This document shows positions 7,069 through 15,434 of a stretch of 50,886 bases of DNA, piece after piece. Position 1 is the first letter of the stretch. Each line of letters opens with the position of its first letter. The translations under genes and the position numbers were made by a program. The notes below the pieces were generated by a model, which worked only from the letters and a program-made list of their open reading frames with translations, was not told the DNA's origin and did no database searches. Origin of the DNA: Pseudonocardia nigra (GTDB lineage: Bacteria; Actinomycetota; Actinomycetes; Mycobacteriales; Pseudonocardiaceae); the NCBI RefSeq assembly GCF_019396355.1, contig NZ_JAHKRK010000032.1, forward strand, positions 1-50,886. The letters are read 5' to 3'.

Positions 7069-8541
7069 TCACCCGCCGCCGAACAGCCTGCCGAGCTGGT
7101 TGATGATCGTGAGGACCGACAGCACCCCGAACAGCAGGAACGACCAGCCCAGGGCGGCCATTCGGCCCGCCCTGATCCGGATCGGACCGGGCAGCACCTT
7201 CCGGTTGAGCAACAGGAGCAGCGCCGAGTAGATCACCATCATCGAGCCGCCGACGCACGCGGAGATCACCAGCAGCACGAGCGGCTGGTCGAACCCGGCC
7301 AGCAGCACGATGCACCCGATGAGCACCAGACCCCAGACGAGGCCGAAGTAGATCGTGCTCTCCTTCGCCTGTGGCAGGTAGGAGGTCTTGAGCACGTCGG
7401 CGGCCAGCCTGCTGGTGTAGTCGACGATGCCCAGCGCCGCCGCGAACAGCGCGAAGGCGCCGATGAACCAGAAGAACGGGCCGAACCAGCTGCCGACGGT
7501 GGCGCTCAACTGCTGACCCTCGGCCTGCAGGAAGCTGATGTCGTTCGCCAGCCCGGGCAGCCCGAAGACGGTGGAGTAGGCCAGCAGGGACGTGAAGATG
7601 ATCGAGATGAACGTGATCAAGACGAACGTGTAGAGCTGTTCGCGGTTGGCGAAGCGCCACCAGGTGCGCCAGCGGCTCAGGTTCTCGTCGTTCATCTCGA
7701 AGATGAAGCCGGTGCTCGGGGCCGCCTCCGGCTTCCCCGTGACGGGGCTCGCGATCCGCGGCACGTAGCTGCCCATGCCGAAGCGCTTGTCGCGGATCCA
7801 GTTGCTCTGCACGAGGTTCTGCCCGCCGCCGCCACCCGCGAACGCGAGCGCACCGAGCAGCAGCGCGAAGCCGAGCTCCGCCACCGGGATGCCGGCGTTC
7901 GTCACGATCTGCGGCACGTCGCTCCACGTGTCGGCGCCGATCGCGAACAGCGCGCCGACGACCAGCAACACGAGCACCGCCGCCACCTTCAGCATCTCCG
8001 CGCGCTCGAGCGCCACGTAGACGACCGGGGCGAGCGTCAGGATCAACGCGATCGCGATCAGCATCCCGATGGCGATCCAGCGGGCGTCGCCGCCCCACAG
8101 GTAGGTGACGAGGGTGGCCGAGCTGGTGGCCCACCCGGGCCACAGGTTCGCGAAGTAGGTCATGATCGCGAACACGAGGCCCCAGTGCCGCCAGAACCGG
8201 CTGAACCCGGTCAGGGCCGTCTCACCGGTGGCGAGGGTGTAGCGCTCGATCTCCATGTTGAGGAAGAACTGGGTCGCGAGGCCCACGAGCGCCGCCCACA
8301 CGAACACCAGGCCCACCTGGGAGGCGATGTAGGGGTAGAGGATGAACTCCCCCGACGCCAGCCCCACCCCGGCGGCGATCACGCCGGGGCCGATGAGCCG
8401 CCACGTGGACTTCGGCGGCTCGGGCAGCGGCCGCACCTCCGGCGCCGGGAGGTGTTTGGTCGGGAACCGGGCGGCGACGGACACGGTGCCGCCCCCGCCC
8501 GGGCCACCCCTACCTGTGCCGCCCTCGTCTGCTGTGGCCAT
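7069..8541 (-). CDS. Nramp-related membrane transporter lacking the DPGN metal-site motif
   Basis: 490 residues from ATG 8541, set by GGGAGGTG with a 5-6-base spacer; an upstream in-frame start at 8574 lacks one. About eleven membrane segments follow a polar 45-residue head. The fold signature R-L-I-G-P-G-V-I-A-A-G-V-G-L-A-S-G-E-F resembles the start of Nramp proteins, but D-P-G-N in helix 1 is replaced by the A-S-G-E-F region. M-P-H in helix 6 is replaced by G-G-G-G-G-Q-N-L-V-Q-S-N-W-I-R-D-K near residue 230. Those motifs coordinate Mn/Fe in true Nramps, so a different or organic substrate is plausible (inference). It converges on the M24/enolase pair and may serve that pathway. Confidence 0.75.
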   Translation of the reverse strand: MATADEGGTGRGGPGGGGTVSVAARFPTKHLPAPEVRPLPEPPKSTWRLIGPGVIAAGVGLASGEFILYPYIASQVGLVFVWAALVGLATQFFLNMEIERYTLATGETALTGFSRFWRHWGLVFAIMTYFANLWPGWATSSATLVTYLWGGDARWIAIGMLIAIALILTLAPVVYVALERAEMLKVAAVLVLLVVGALFAIGADTWSDVPQIVTNAGIPVAELGFALLLGALAFAGGGGGQNLVQSNWIRDKRFGMGSYVPRIASPVTGKPEAAPSTGFIFEMNDENLSRWRTWWRFANREQLYTFVLITFISIIFTSLLAYSTVFGLPGLANDISFLQAEGQQLSATVGSWFGPFFWFIGAFALFAAALGIVDYTSRLAADVLKTSYLPQAKESTIYFGLVWGLVLIGCIVLLAGFDQPLVLLVISACVGGSMMVIYSALLLLLNRKVLPGPIRIRAGRMAALGWSFLLFGVLSVLTIINQLGRLFGGG

Positions 8542-8651
8542 CAGGGCACCTCCCGCTCGCCGAACGCTCCGCACCGAACCCTCTGCGCCCCCTCCGGTGC
8601 CCCGCGGACGGCCGGCGGCAAACCCGGACAGCCATAGCCGTTATGCATCCG

Positions 8652-8665
8652 TTGCGTACGCGCAA
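8652..8665. promoter_or_regulatory. Inverted repeat TTGCG-TACG-CGCAA upstream of the Nramp-like gene
   Basis: Five-base perfect arms with a 4-base spacer in the 138-bp gap between the transporter gene (start 8541) and pcm (end 8680). It could be an operator for the transporter. Support is limited to symmetry and location. Confidence 0.25.
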
Positions 8666-8679
8666 GGACAGGGGCGAGG

Positions 8680-9315
8680 TCAGTCCGGATTCCCGGTGAC
8701 GAGCGGGACGAACGCGACATCCAGAAGGTCCTCGCGGCGGCCCGCGCGGTGGCGTACCAACGACCCCGACCCCTTGTGCCCGACCGGGCAGACCAGCGTC
8801 CCGTCGGGGGCGAGCTGCTCGAGCAGGGCGGCCGGGACGTCGTCCTCTGCCATCGCCGTCACGACGATCCCGTCGAACGGGGCGCAGTCGGGCGCACCCG
8901 CGGTTCCGTCCCCGGTCCGGACCTCGACGTTGTCGCGGCCCAGTTCCGCGAGGACCACCCGCGCCCGCTCCGCGAGCCCCGGATGGCGTTCGACGGTCAC
9001 CACGGTCCGGCAGCAGCGCGACAGCACGGCCGCGGCGTAGCCGGACCCGGTCCCGATCTCCAACGCGGTGCCCGCCAGCCCGATGCCCAGCACCTCGATA
9101 CTGAAGGCGACGATCCACGGCGCCGAGATCGTCTGGTCCGACCCGATCGGCAGCGGCATGTCCGCGTACGCGTCGGCGGCCACGTCCGCCGGGACGAACC
9201 GCTCCCGCGGCACCTCGGCCATCGCGGCCAGCACCCGCTCGTCGGTGATCCCCCGGGCGGCGAGGCGCTCCACCATCGCGGCGCGCTCCTCCGCCGCTGA
9301 CATCGCCCCCGGCAT
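8680..9315 (-). CDS. pcm: Protein-L-isoaspartate O-methyltransferase
   Basis: 211 residues, the usual length. It transfers methyl from S-adenosylmethionine to isoaspartyl residues of aged proteins, starting their repair. Family marks are V-P-R-E-R-F-V-P near residue 42, the Q-T-I-S-A-P motif near 63, the SAM-binding E-I-G-T-G-S-G-Y-A-A near 86 and an acidic V-E-R-H-P after strand 2. ATG 9315 follows GGAGGGGAG. The gene lies 17 bp downstream of the membrane-protein gene at 9333-10001 on the same strand and is probably cotranscribed. Confidence 0.9.
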   Translation of the reverse strand: MPGAMSAAEERAAMVERLAARGITDERVLAAMAEVPRERFVPADVAADAYADMPLPIGSDQTISAPWIVAFSIEVLGIGLAGTALEIGTGSGYAAAVLSRCCRTVVTVERHPGLAERARVVLAELGRDNVEVRTGDGTAGAPDCAPFDGIVVTAMAEDDVPAALLEQLAPDGTLVCPVGHKGSGSLVRHRAGRREDLLDVAFVPLVTGNPD

Positions 9316-9332
9316 CGCTCACTCCCCTCCGG

Positions 9333-10001
9333 CTACCCGGTCGCACCACCCTCGCGGGAGGGGGACCCGATGTCGGTGCGGATGAAACGAGCGGGGTCGC
9401 TCGCGGCGCGGGCGCCGCTGTCGATCCAGCGCCGGAAGCCGGCGAGGTCACGGCGTTCGAGCTCGTCGAGGTAGCGCTGGCGGATCTGCGCGGTGCCGTC
9501 GAGCTCGGTGGCCCCGGCGGCATGCTGCAGTCGCAGATAGCTCACCCGCCACGCCCGGCAGAGGTCGAGCGTGGACATCTCGGCGACGGCGGTGCCGGCC
9601 GGGAGCACGGGCGCCGCCGGCGCGGGTGGCGCGGCAGGCGGATCGTGCGGCGGCGGTTCCGCCTCCGGCAGCTCGGCGGTGCCGCGCAGGCCGCGCCAGG
9701 CCAGGAACGCGGCCCCGGCGACGACGAGCGTGACGACCGCACCCCCGAAGAGCACGCCGATTCCGCCCAGGACGAAGCAGATTCCGACCGTGCCCGCCCC
9801 GGCGACGGCCCCGATGCCCGCGGGCGTGTCGGGGGCCCGGGCGAGCAGGCTGTCGGGCAGGGCGGGCGCCGCCCAGTAGGCGCACAGCCCGACGACCGCC
9901 CCGACGCCGAGGACGAACAACACCGCGCTCGACAGCACCAGCATCCCGACGCCGCCGAGCACGATCACGAGGACCACCCCGAGGGTGCGCAGCGCGATCA
10001 T
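9333..10001 (-). CDS. Membrane protein of unknown function
   Basis: 222 residues from ATG 10001, preceded by GGGGAG. Residues 1-110 hold three or four hydrophobic segments rich in Gly, Val and Ala. A Pro/Ala-rich linker follows (about 115-140), then a soluble C-terminal domain with M-S-T-L-D-L-C-R-A-W-R-x-S-Y and R-Q-R-Y-L-D-E-L-E-R-R-D, a helical segment seen in other actinobacterial membrane proteins as I recall, and a basic tail. No enzymatic motif is visible. It heads a likely two-gene operon with pcm. Confidence 0.7.
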   Translation of the reverse strand: MIALRTLGVVLVIVLGGVGMLVLSSAVLFVLGVGAVVGLCAYWAAPALPDSLLARAPDTPAGIGAVAGAGTVGICFVLGGIGVLFGGAVVTLVVAGAAFLAWRGLRGTAELPEAEPPPHDPPAAPPAPAAPVLPAGTAVAEMSTLDLCRAWRVSYLRLQHAAGATELDGTAQIRQRYLDELERRDLAGFRRWIDSGARAASDPARFIRTDIGSPSREGGATG

Positions 10002-10333
10002 ATGGCTCCCCGAAGACAGAAGCCGACGCACGCCGCGGCGTCGGCCGCTGCTCCCGGATTCCCCCGTCCCGGCCCGGAGCACACCTGGTCGTCGCCCTGT
10101 TTCCCCACTTCACACGGGCAGGCCATCACCGGTCGCCCTGGGCGACGGGGTTCACCCGACCGGGCGGGCCGCCGGGCGTGGGCACATCGCCCACCGGCGC
10201 GGGCCGGCTGGGCATCGTGCCCATTGTCGGGGCCACCGCCGCTGCCTAGCGTCCCGCGCACCCCAACGCGTCGAGGTGGACGCACCGTCGCGATCCACGC
10301 CCACTCGTGCCGCGTCGAGACAAGGAGACACCG
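10002..10333. promoter_or_regulatory. 332-bp divergent intergenic region upstream of the NCS1 cluster
   Basis: No credible gene is seen here. The right part holds two inverted repeats close together: GTGGGC-ACATC-GCCCAC at about 10177-10193 and TGGGCA-TCG-TGCCCA at 10209-10223. A TAGCGT hexamer at 10247-10252 could be a -10 box. AAGGAGACACCG precedes the NCS1 ATG at 10334. The left part presumably holds the promoter of the reverse-strand membrane-protein gene. Confidence 0.45.
10209..10223. promoter_or_regulatory. Perfect inverted repeat, candidate operator of the hydantoin-type cluster
   Basis: TGGGCA and TGCCCA flank the spacer TCG. The core GGGCATCGTGC recurs upstream of the racemase gene at 16991. 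The PucR-type regulator in the same cluster is the obvious candidate binder (inference). Confidence 0.4.
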
Positions 10334-11674
10334 ATGGCGGCTGACGACCACGACGACTACGCCTTGGCCAGGGTCCCCGCAGCGGCCCGCTACCACTGGT
10401 TCTCGGTCGCGATCCAGCGCTTCGGGATGCTCAGCTCGCTCGCGAGCTTCCTGATCGGCGCGACGCTCGGCTTCGGCATGGGCTTCTGGGACGCGGTGCT
10501 CGCGATCACCTTCGGCGCGGTGATCCTGGAGGTCGTCACGATCTTCACCGGGATCGCCGGGCAGCGGGAGGGCCTGTCGACGTCGGTGCTGGCCCGGTGG
10601 ACGGGCTTCGGCACGTCCGGCTCGGCGGTCATCGGCCTGGCCATCAGCGTGAGCGCCATCGGCTGGTTCGGCATCCAGAACGAGGTGTCCGCACAGGGCC
10701 TGGCCGCCCTGCTCGGCGTGCTGCCGGTCTGGGGCTGGGCACTGCTGTTCGGCATGGCGGTCACCGCGATCGTGGTGTTCGGCTTCGCGTCGATGGCCTG
10801 GACCGCCTACATCACCGTGCCCGCCTTCCTGCTGCTCGCCGGTTGGTCGATCGTGGCCGAGCTGGCCCGCCACGACATCGGCGACCTGCTCACCGCGGAG
10901 CCGGCCGGCCCCTCGCTCTCCCTGCTGCAGGGCACGACGATCGTCGCGGGCGGCTTCATCGTCGGCGCCGTGATCACCCCCGACATGTCCCGCTTCAACC
11001 GCTCCACCGGCGACGTGATCAAGCAGACCGTCGTGGGCATCACGCTGGGCGAGTACGTGATCGGGCTGATCGGGGTGCTGCTCGCGCTGGCGCTGAAGAC
11101 GAACGACGTGGTCGCGATCGTCACCTCGACCTCGGGCTTCCTCGGCACGCTGGTGATCGTCGCCGCCACCCTGAAGATCAACGACTGGAACCTCTACGGG
11201 GCGTCGCTGGGCATCGTCAACTTCCTGGACCGCGTGTTCGGGCGGCGGGTCAACCGGGCCGCGGTCACCTTCGTCGCGGGCGCCGCGGGCTCGGTGCTCG
11301 GCGCCGTCGGCATCCTCGGCGGCTTCACCGGCTTCCTGCAGCTGTTGGGCGTGCTGTTCCCGCCGATCGCCGGGATCATGGTCGCCGAGTACTTCCTGGT
11401 GCGCCGGTGGCGGCCCGCGCTCGACGAGGCCAGGGCACACGGGGTGCTGCCGGCGTCGGCCCCGGTGTGGGTGCCGGCCACCCTGGTGATCTGGTTCGTC
11501 GCCGCCGTCGTCGGCGGGCTCGTGGCGTGGGGCCTGCCGTCGATCAACTCGCTGGTGGTGGCGTTCGCGCTGTACGTCGGCGCCGGCCGCCTCGGCCTGG
11601 TGCGCGGTGTCGGAACGGCGCCCACCCATCCCGTCCCGGCGGACGCGCCGGCCCCGGCCGACGCCGGCCGCTGA
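10334..11674 (+). CDS. NCS1 nucleobase/cytosine-type permease
   Basis: 446 residues with about twelve membrane segments and a 30-residue polar head. It resembles CodB-type cytosine permeases of the NCS1 family, which import nucleobases, hydantoins or allantoin with a cation. Seen here are a small-residue first helix (G-A-T-L-G-F-G-M-G-F) and, near residue 110, S-A-I-G-W-F-G-I-Q-N in the substrate-site helix. ATG 10334 follows AAGGAG. It is the first gene of a same-strand run with hydantoinase-A-like, DUF917, PucR and racemase genes, which fits uptake of a cyclic ureide or amide; Mhp1-type NCS1 proteins carry hydantoins (established). Confidence 0.87.
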   Translation: MAADDHDDYALARVPAAARYHWFSVAIQRFGMLSSLASFLIGATLGFGMGFWDAVLAITFGAVILEVVTIFTGIAGQREGLSTSVLARWTGFGTSGSAVIGLAISVSAIGWFGIQNEVSAQGLAALLGVLPVWGWALLFGMAVTAIVVFGFASMAWTAYITVPAFLLLAGWSIVAELARHDIGDLLTAEPAGPSLSLLQGTTIVAGGFIVGAVITPDMSRFNRSTGDVIKQTVVGITLGEYVIGLIGVLLALALKTNDVVAIVTSTSGFLGTLVIVAATLKINDWNLYGASLGIVNFLDRVFGRRVNRAAVTFVAGAAGSVLGAVGILGGFTGFLQLLGVLFPPIAGIMVAEYFLVRRWRPALDEARAHGVLPASAPVWVPATLVIWFVAAVVGGLVAWGLPSINSLVVAFALYVGAGRLGLVRGVGTAPTHPVPADAPAPADAGR

Positions 11675-11703
11675 ACGCCCCCGATCGCAACGAGGAGACC
11701 GCA

Positions 11704-13266
11704 ATGCTGAGACTGGGTATCGACGTCGGCGGGACGAACACCGACGCGGTCCTCGTGCGCGACGCGACGGTGCTCGGCGCCACGAAGGCGCTCACCACCG
11801 GCGACGTCACCGGGGGCATCGTCACCGCGCTCGCCGACCTGCGCGCGGCCACCGGGTTCGACCCCGGCGAGGTCGCGGCCGTCATGATCGGCACGACGCA
11901 CTTCATCAACGCGCTGGTCGAGGGGCGGGAGCTCGCGCCCACCGCGGCGATCCGCTTCGGGCTGCCCGCCACCCGGGCGCTGCCGCCGATGGTGGACTGG
12001 CCCGACCGCCTGGTGCGGGTGCTCGGTGGCCACACCCACCTGTGCCACGGCGGCCACGAGTACGACGGCCGCGAGATCGCCCCGTTCGACGAGGCCGAGT
12101 TCCGGGCCGTGCTCGAGAAGGTGGCAGGTGCCGGTGTCCGCTCGATCGCGCTGTCGTCGGTGTTCTCCCCGGTCAACGCCGAGTTCGAGAGCCGGGCCGC
12201 GGAGATCGTCGCCGCGGAGCTGCCGGGCGTGTCCGTCAGCCTCTCCCACGAGATCGGCCGGATGGGCCTGCTCGGCCGGGAGAACGCCACGATCATCAAC
12301 GCGGCGCTGCGCGAGCTCGCCGAGCGGGTCACGGCCGGGCTGCGGCGCACCGTCGGGGAGGCAGGGATCACCGCGCCGGTGTTCCTCAGCCAGAACGACG
12401 GCACGCTGATGGACATCGACTACGCCCGTCGCTACCCGGTGGCCACGTTCGCGTCCGGACCGACGAACTCGATGCGCGGGGCGGCGTTCCTGTCCCGGCA
12501 GGAGGCGTGCGCGGTGGTCGATGTCGAGGGCACCACCACCGACGTCGGCATCCTGCAGGCCGGTTTCCCGCGGGAGGCCTCCGCCGACGTCGACGTGGCG
12601 GGGATCCTCACCAACTTCCGGATGCCCGACGTGCTCTCGGTCGGCATCGGCGGCGGCAGCCACGTCACCACCGAGGACGGGCAGGTGCGGGTGGGGCCGC
12701 AGAGCGTCGGCTACCGCCTCACCGAGCGGGCGGTGGTGTTCGGCGGCGACCAGCTGACCGCCACCGACATCGCCGTGGCCGCGGGGATGGCCGACCTCGG
12801 CGACCGCGACCGGGTCGCCGGGCTCGACCGCTCGCTGGTGCGCGCCGCGCTGGACGGCATCACCGAGCGCACCGCCGAGATCGTCGACCGGATGCGGATC
12901 TCGGCCGAGCCGATCCCGGTGGTCGCGGTCGGCGGCGGCAGCATCCTGCTGCCCGCCGAGCTGCCCGGGGCATCGGCCGTGCTGCGCCCGGAGCACCACG
13001 CGGTCGCGAACGCGATCGGCGCGGCCATCGCGCAGGTCGGCGGCGAGGTCGACCGCGTGTTCTCGATCGAGCCGGGGCGGCGCGACGCCGTGCTCGACGA
13101 GGCCCGGCAGGAGGCGGTCGACCGGGCCGTCGCCGCGGGCGCCGACCCCGCGTCCGTCGCGGTGGTCGACATCGAGGAGGTGCCGCTGGCCTACCTGCCC
13201 GGCAACGCCACGCGCGTGCGGGTCAAGGCCGTCGGCGAGCTGAGCCTGGGAGGAACCGATGCGTGA
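11704..13266 (+). CDS. Hydantoinase A/oxoprolinase-family protein
   Basis: 520 residues. The N-terminal Hydant_A_N-like domain starts L-G-I-D-V-G-G-T-N-T-D-A-V and has G-T-T-H-F-I-N-A near 65. The hydantoinase-A core spans about 195-510 with F-A-S-G-P-T-N-S near 250, V-E-G-T-T-T-D-V-G near 277, S-V-G-I-G-G-G-S near 316 and V-A-V-G-G-G-S-I near 407. These are phosphate loops of the actin-like fold, fitting ATP-dependent ring opening of hydantoins or 5-oxoproline. It is shorter than true HyuA (about 690) and matches the short form that neighbours DUF917 genes. No hyuB gene is present. ATG 11704 follows GAGGAGACC; the end overlaps the DUF917 gene by 8 bp. Confidence 0.87.
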   Translation: MLRLGIDVGGTNTDAVLVRDATVLGATKALTTGDVTGGIVTALADLRAATGFDPGEVAAVMIGTTHFINALVEGRELAPTAAIRFGLPATRALPPMVDWPDRLVRVLGGHTHLCHGGHEYDGREIAPFDEAEFRAVLEKVAGAGVRSIALSSVFSPVNAEFESRAAEIVAAELPGVSVSLSHEIGRMGLLGRENATIINAALRELAERVTAGLRRTVGEAGITAPVFLSQNDGTLMDIDYARRYPVATFASGPTNSMRGAAFLSRQEACAVVDVEGTTTDVGILQAGFPREASADVDVAGILTNFRMPDVLSVGIGGGSHVTTEDGQVRVGPQSVGYRLTERAVVFGGDQLTATDIAVAAGMADLGDRDRVAGLDRSLVRAALDGITERTAEIVDRMRISAEPIPVVAVGGGSILLPAELPGASAVLRPEHHAVANAIGAAIAQVGGEVDRVFSIEPGRRDAVLDEARQEAVDRAVAAGADPASVAVVDIEEVPLAYLPGNATRVRVKAVGELSLGGTDA

Positions 13267-14323
13267 GATCACCGCCGAACTGCTGCCCGACATGGCCCGG
13301 GGCGCCGCCGTCCTGGGCACGGGCGGCGGGGGCGACCCCTACGTCGGGCGGCTGCTGGCGCAGCAGGCGATCCGCGAGCACGGCCCCGTCACGCTCGTCG
13401 ACGTCGACGAGGTGCCCGACGACGCGGTCATCGTGCCCACCGCGCTGATGGGCGCGCCGACCGTCATGCTGGAGAAGCTCCCGTCCGGCGACGAGATCAG
13501 CCGCGCGCTGCGTGCCGTGGAGGAGCTCATCGGCCGGCCCGCCACGCACACCGTGTCGCTGGAGGCGGGCGGGCTGAACTCGATGACGCCGTTCGTCGTC
13601 GCCGCCGAGCAGTCGCTGCCGCTGATCGACGCCGACGGCATGGGCCGGGCGTTCCCGGAGCTGCAGATGCTGCTGCCCACCCTCGCCGGGGTCACCGCCG
13701 CGCCCATGGCGATGGCCGACGAGCGCGGCAACACCCTCGCGCTGCGCACCATCGACAACCCGTGGGCCGAGCGGCTGGCCCGCAGCGTCGCGGTGGAGAT
13801 GGGCTGCACGGCCGCGACCAGCCTCTACGTGCTGACGGGGCGCCAGCTCAAGGACCACATGGTCGCCGGGACGATCACGCTGTGCGAGCGGATCGGCACG
13901 GCGATCCGGCGGGCCCGGGAGGAGCACACCGACCCGGTCGCGGCCGCGGCGGACGTGCTCGGCGGCAGGCGCGTCTTCACCGGCAAGGTCGTCGACGTCA
14001 CCCGCCGCACCGCGGGCGGCTTCGCCCGCGGCGAGGCCCGACTGACCGGCAGCGGCCCCGACACCGGATCGGTGCTGGAGCTGTCGTTCCAGAACGAGCA
14101 CCTCGTGGCCCGCCGGGACGGCCGGGTCGTGGTGAGCGTCCCGGACCTCATCTGCGTGCTCGACGCCGACACCGGCGAGCCGGTGACCACCGAGACGCTG
14201 CGGTACGGGCTGCGGGTGAGCGTGCTCGGTGCGCCGTGCGACCCGCGCTGGCGCACCCCCGCCGGGCTCGCGCTCGCCGGACCGGGCTACTTCGGCTACG
14301 ACCACGACTACGAGCCGGTCTGA
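13259..14323 (+). CDS. DUF917 family protein (S-methyl-thiohydantoin desulfurase-type fold)
   Basis: 354 residues. Family features are G-T-G-G-G-G-D-P-Y near residue 20, E-A-G-G-L-N-S near 103 and D-A-D-G-M-G-R-A-F-P near 122, followed by a C-terminal domain with F-T-G-K-V and G-P-G-Y-F-G-Y-D at the end. As I recall, Pfam now names this family after S-methyl thiohydantoin desulfurase, so action on a hydantoin-like ring would fit the neighbours. It overlaps the hydantoinase-A-like gene by 8 bp, so the two are made together and may form a complex (inference). Confidence 0.85.
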   Translation: MREITAELLPDMARGAAVLGTGGGGDPYVGRLLAQQAIREHGPVTLVDVDEVPDDAVIVPTALMGAPTVMLEKLPSGDEISRALRAVEELIGRPATHTVSLEAGGLNSMTPFVVAAEQSLPLIDADGMGRAFPELQMLLPTLAGVTAAPMAMADERGNTLALRTIDNPWAERLARSVAVEMGCTAATSLYVLTGRQLKDHMVAGTITLCERIGTAIRRAREEHTDPVAAAADVLGGRRVFTGKVVDVTRRTAGGFARGEARLTGSGPDTGSVLELSFQNEHLVARRDGRVVVSVPDLICVLDADTGEPVTTETLRYGLRVSVLGAPCDPRWRTPAGLALAGPGYFGYDHDYEPV

Positions 14324-14354
14324 CACCGGCCGCGGGGGTGTCATCATCTCCGGC

Positions 14355-15434
14355 GTGAGCACGCCGCACACGTCCCCGCCGACCCGGCGGTGGGGCGTGG
14401 GCGCGACCGACGCCGGCGCGCTCGGCGCCGGCGCGGCGCTGCTCGGGTCCGGCGGCGGCGGGGACGTGCGCGTCGGCGTTCTGGCACTGCGCCACGCGCT
14501 GGCCGACCGCGCCACCGTGCCCGTCGTCCCGGCCGCCGCGCTGCCGCCGGACGCCCTCGTCGTGCACGTGGGGCTGGTCGGCTCCCCCGACGTCGTCGCC
14601 GAGCGGCCCCCGGACGGCGCCGACTTCGCCCGCGCCGTGCACGCCGTGGCCGCCGCCGTGGGCCGGCCCGCCGCGGCCGTCGGCGTCATCGAGATCGGCG
14701 GGCTCAACGCCCTCACCCCGCTGCTCGCCGCGCACGCCACCGGGCTGCCGGTCGTCGACGGCGACGTGATGGGGCGGGCGTTCCCGCTCATCTCCCAAAG
14801 CACGCTCGCCGTCGCCGGGGAGCCGATCACGCCGCTGGCCGTCGTCGGCGCGGCGGCGGAGGAGGTGCTCGTCACCGCCCCGGCGCCGGCGGCCGAGCGG
14901 CTGCTGCGCGCCACCGTCGCCGCGCTGGGCGGGGCGGCCGCGTTCGCCATCTACCCGGCCACGGCCGCAGCGCTGGTCACCCACGGCGTGTCCGGCTCCC
15001 TCGGGCTGTGCCTGCGGCTGGGAGCGCAGCTCGCCGCGCGGCCCGCGGGCCCCGCCGAGCTCGCCCGGCGGATCGGGGCCAGCGTGCTGTGCGAGGGGCG
15101 CGTCGACGAGGTCCGGCCCGGCCGCGACCACGTTCTCGGCAGCGCCACCGTCCGCGACCACGCAACCGGCGCCGTCGTTCGACTGGACCTGCTCGACGAG
15201 TACCTCGCCCTGACCGTCGACGGCGTGCCGGTCGCCGCCGTCCCGGACGTGCTCGCGGTGGTCGAGCCGGTCACGCTCGCCCCGATCCCACCCGCCCGGC
15301 TGCGTCCCGGGCAGCCGCTGGCCGTGCTGCACCTTCCCGCGCTCGCCCGGTGGCCCGCCGCCGCAGCCGCCGTCGTCGGGCCCGCCGCGTTCGGGCTCGA
15401 CCTCGACCTCGACCTCGCCGGAGCGTGGACGTGA
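14355..15434 (+). CDS. Second DUF917 family protein
   Basis: 359 residues from GTG 14355. It keeps the same landmarks as the preceding paralogue: L-G-S-G-G-G-G-D near residue 38, E-I-G-G-L-N-A near 115 and D-G-D-V-M-G-R-A-F-P near 135. It is Ala-richer and diverges strongly after about residue 150; its C-terminus lacks the G-Y-D ending. Two DUF917 genes in tandem suggest either a heteromer or two steps on related rings (inference). It starts 31 bp after the first copy, and its last codon overlaps the PucR start (GTGA). Confidence 0.8.
   Translation: MSTPHTSPPTRRWGVGATDAGALGAGAALLGSGGGGDVRVGVLALRHALADRATVPVVPAAALPPDALVVHVGLVGSPDVVAERPPDGADFARAVHAVAAAVGRPAAAVGVIEIGGLNALTPLLAAHATGLPVVDGDVMGRAFPLISQSTLAVAGEPITPLAVVGAAAEEVLVTAPAPAAERLLRATVAALGGAAAFAIYPATAAALVTHGVSGSLGLCLRLGAQLAARPAGPAELARRIGASVLCEGRVDEVRPGRDHVLGSATVRDHATGAVVRLDLLDEYLALTVDGVPVAAVPDVLAVVEPVTLAPIPPARLRPGQPLAVLHLPALARWPAAAAAVVGPAAFGLDLDLDLAGAWT

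Noticed and set aside
10083-10333. Possible extra small gene before the NCS1 permease
   Set aside because: No frame has a ribosome site plus plausible composition; dyads and a -10-like box suggest a control region.
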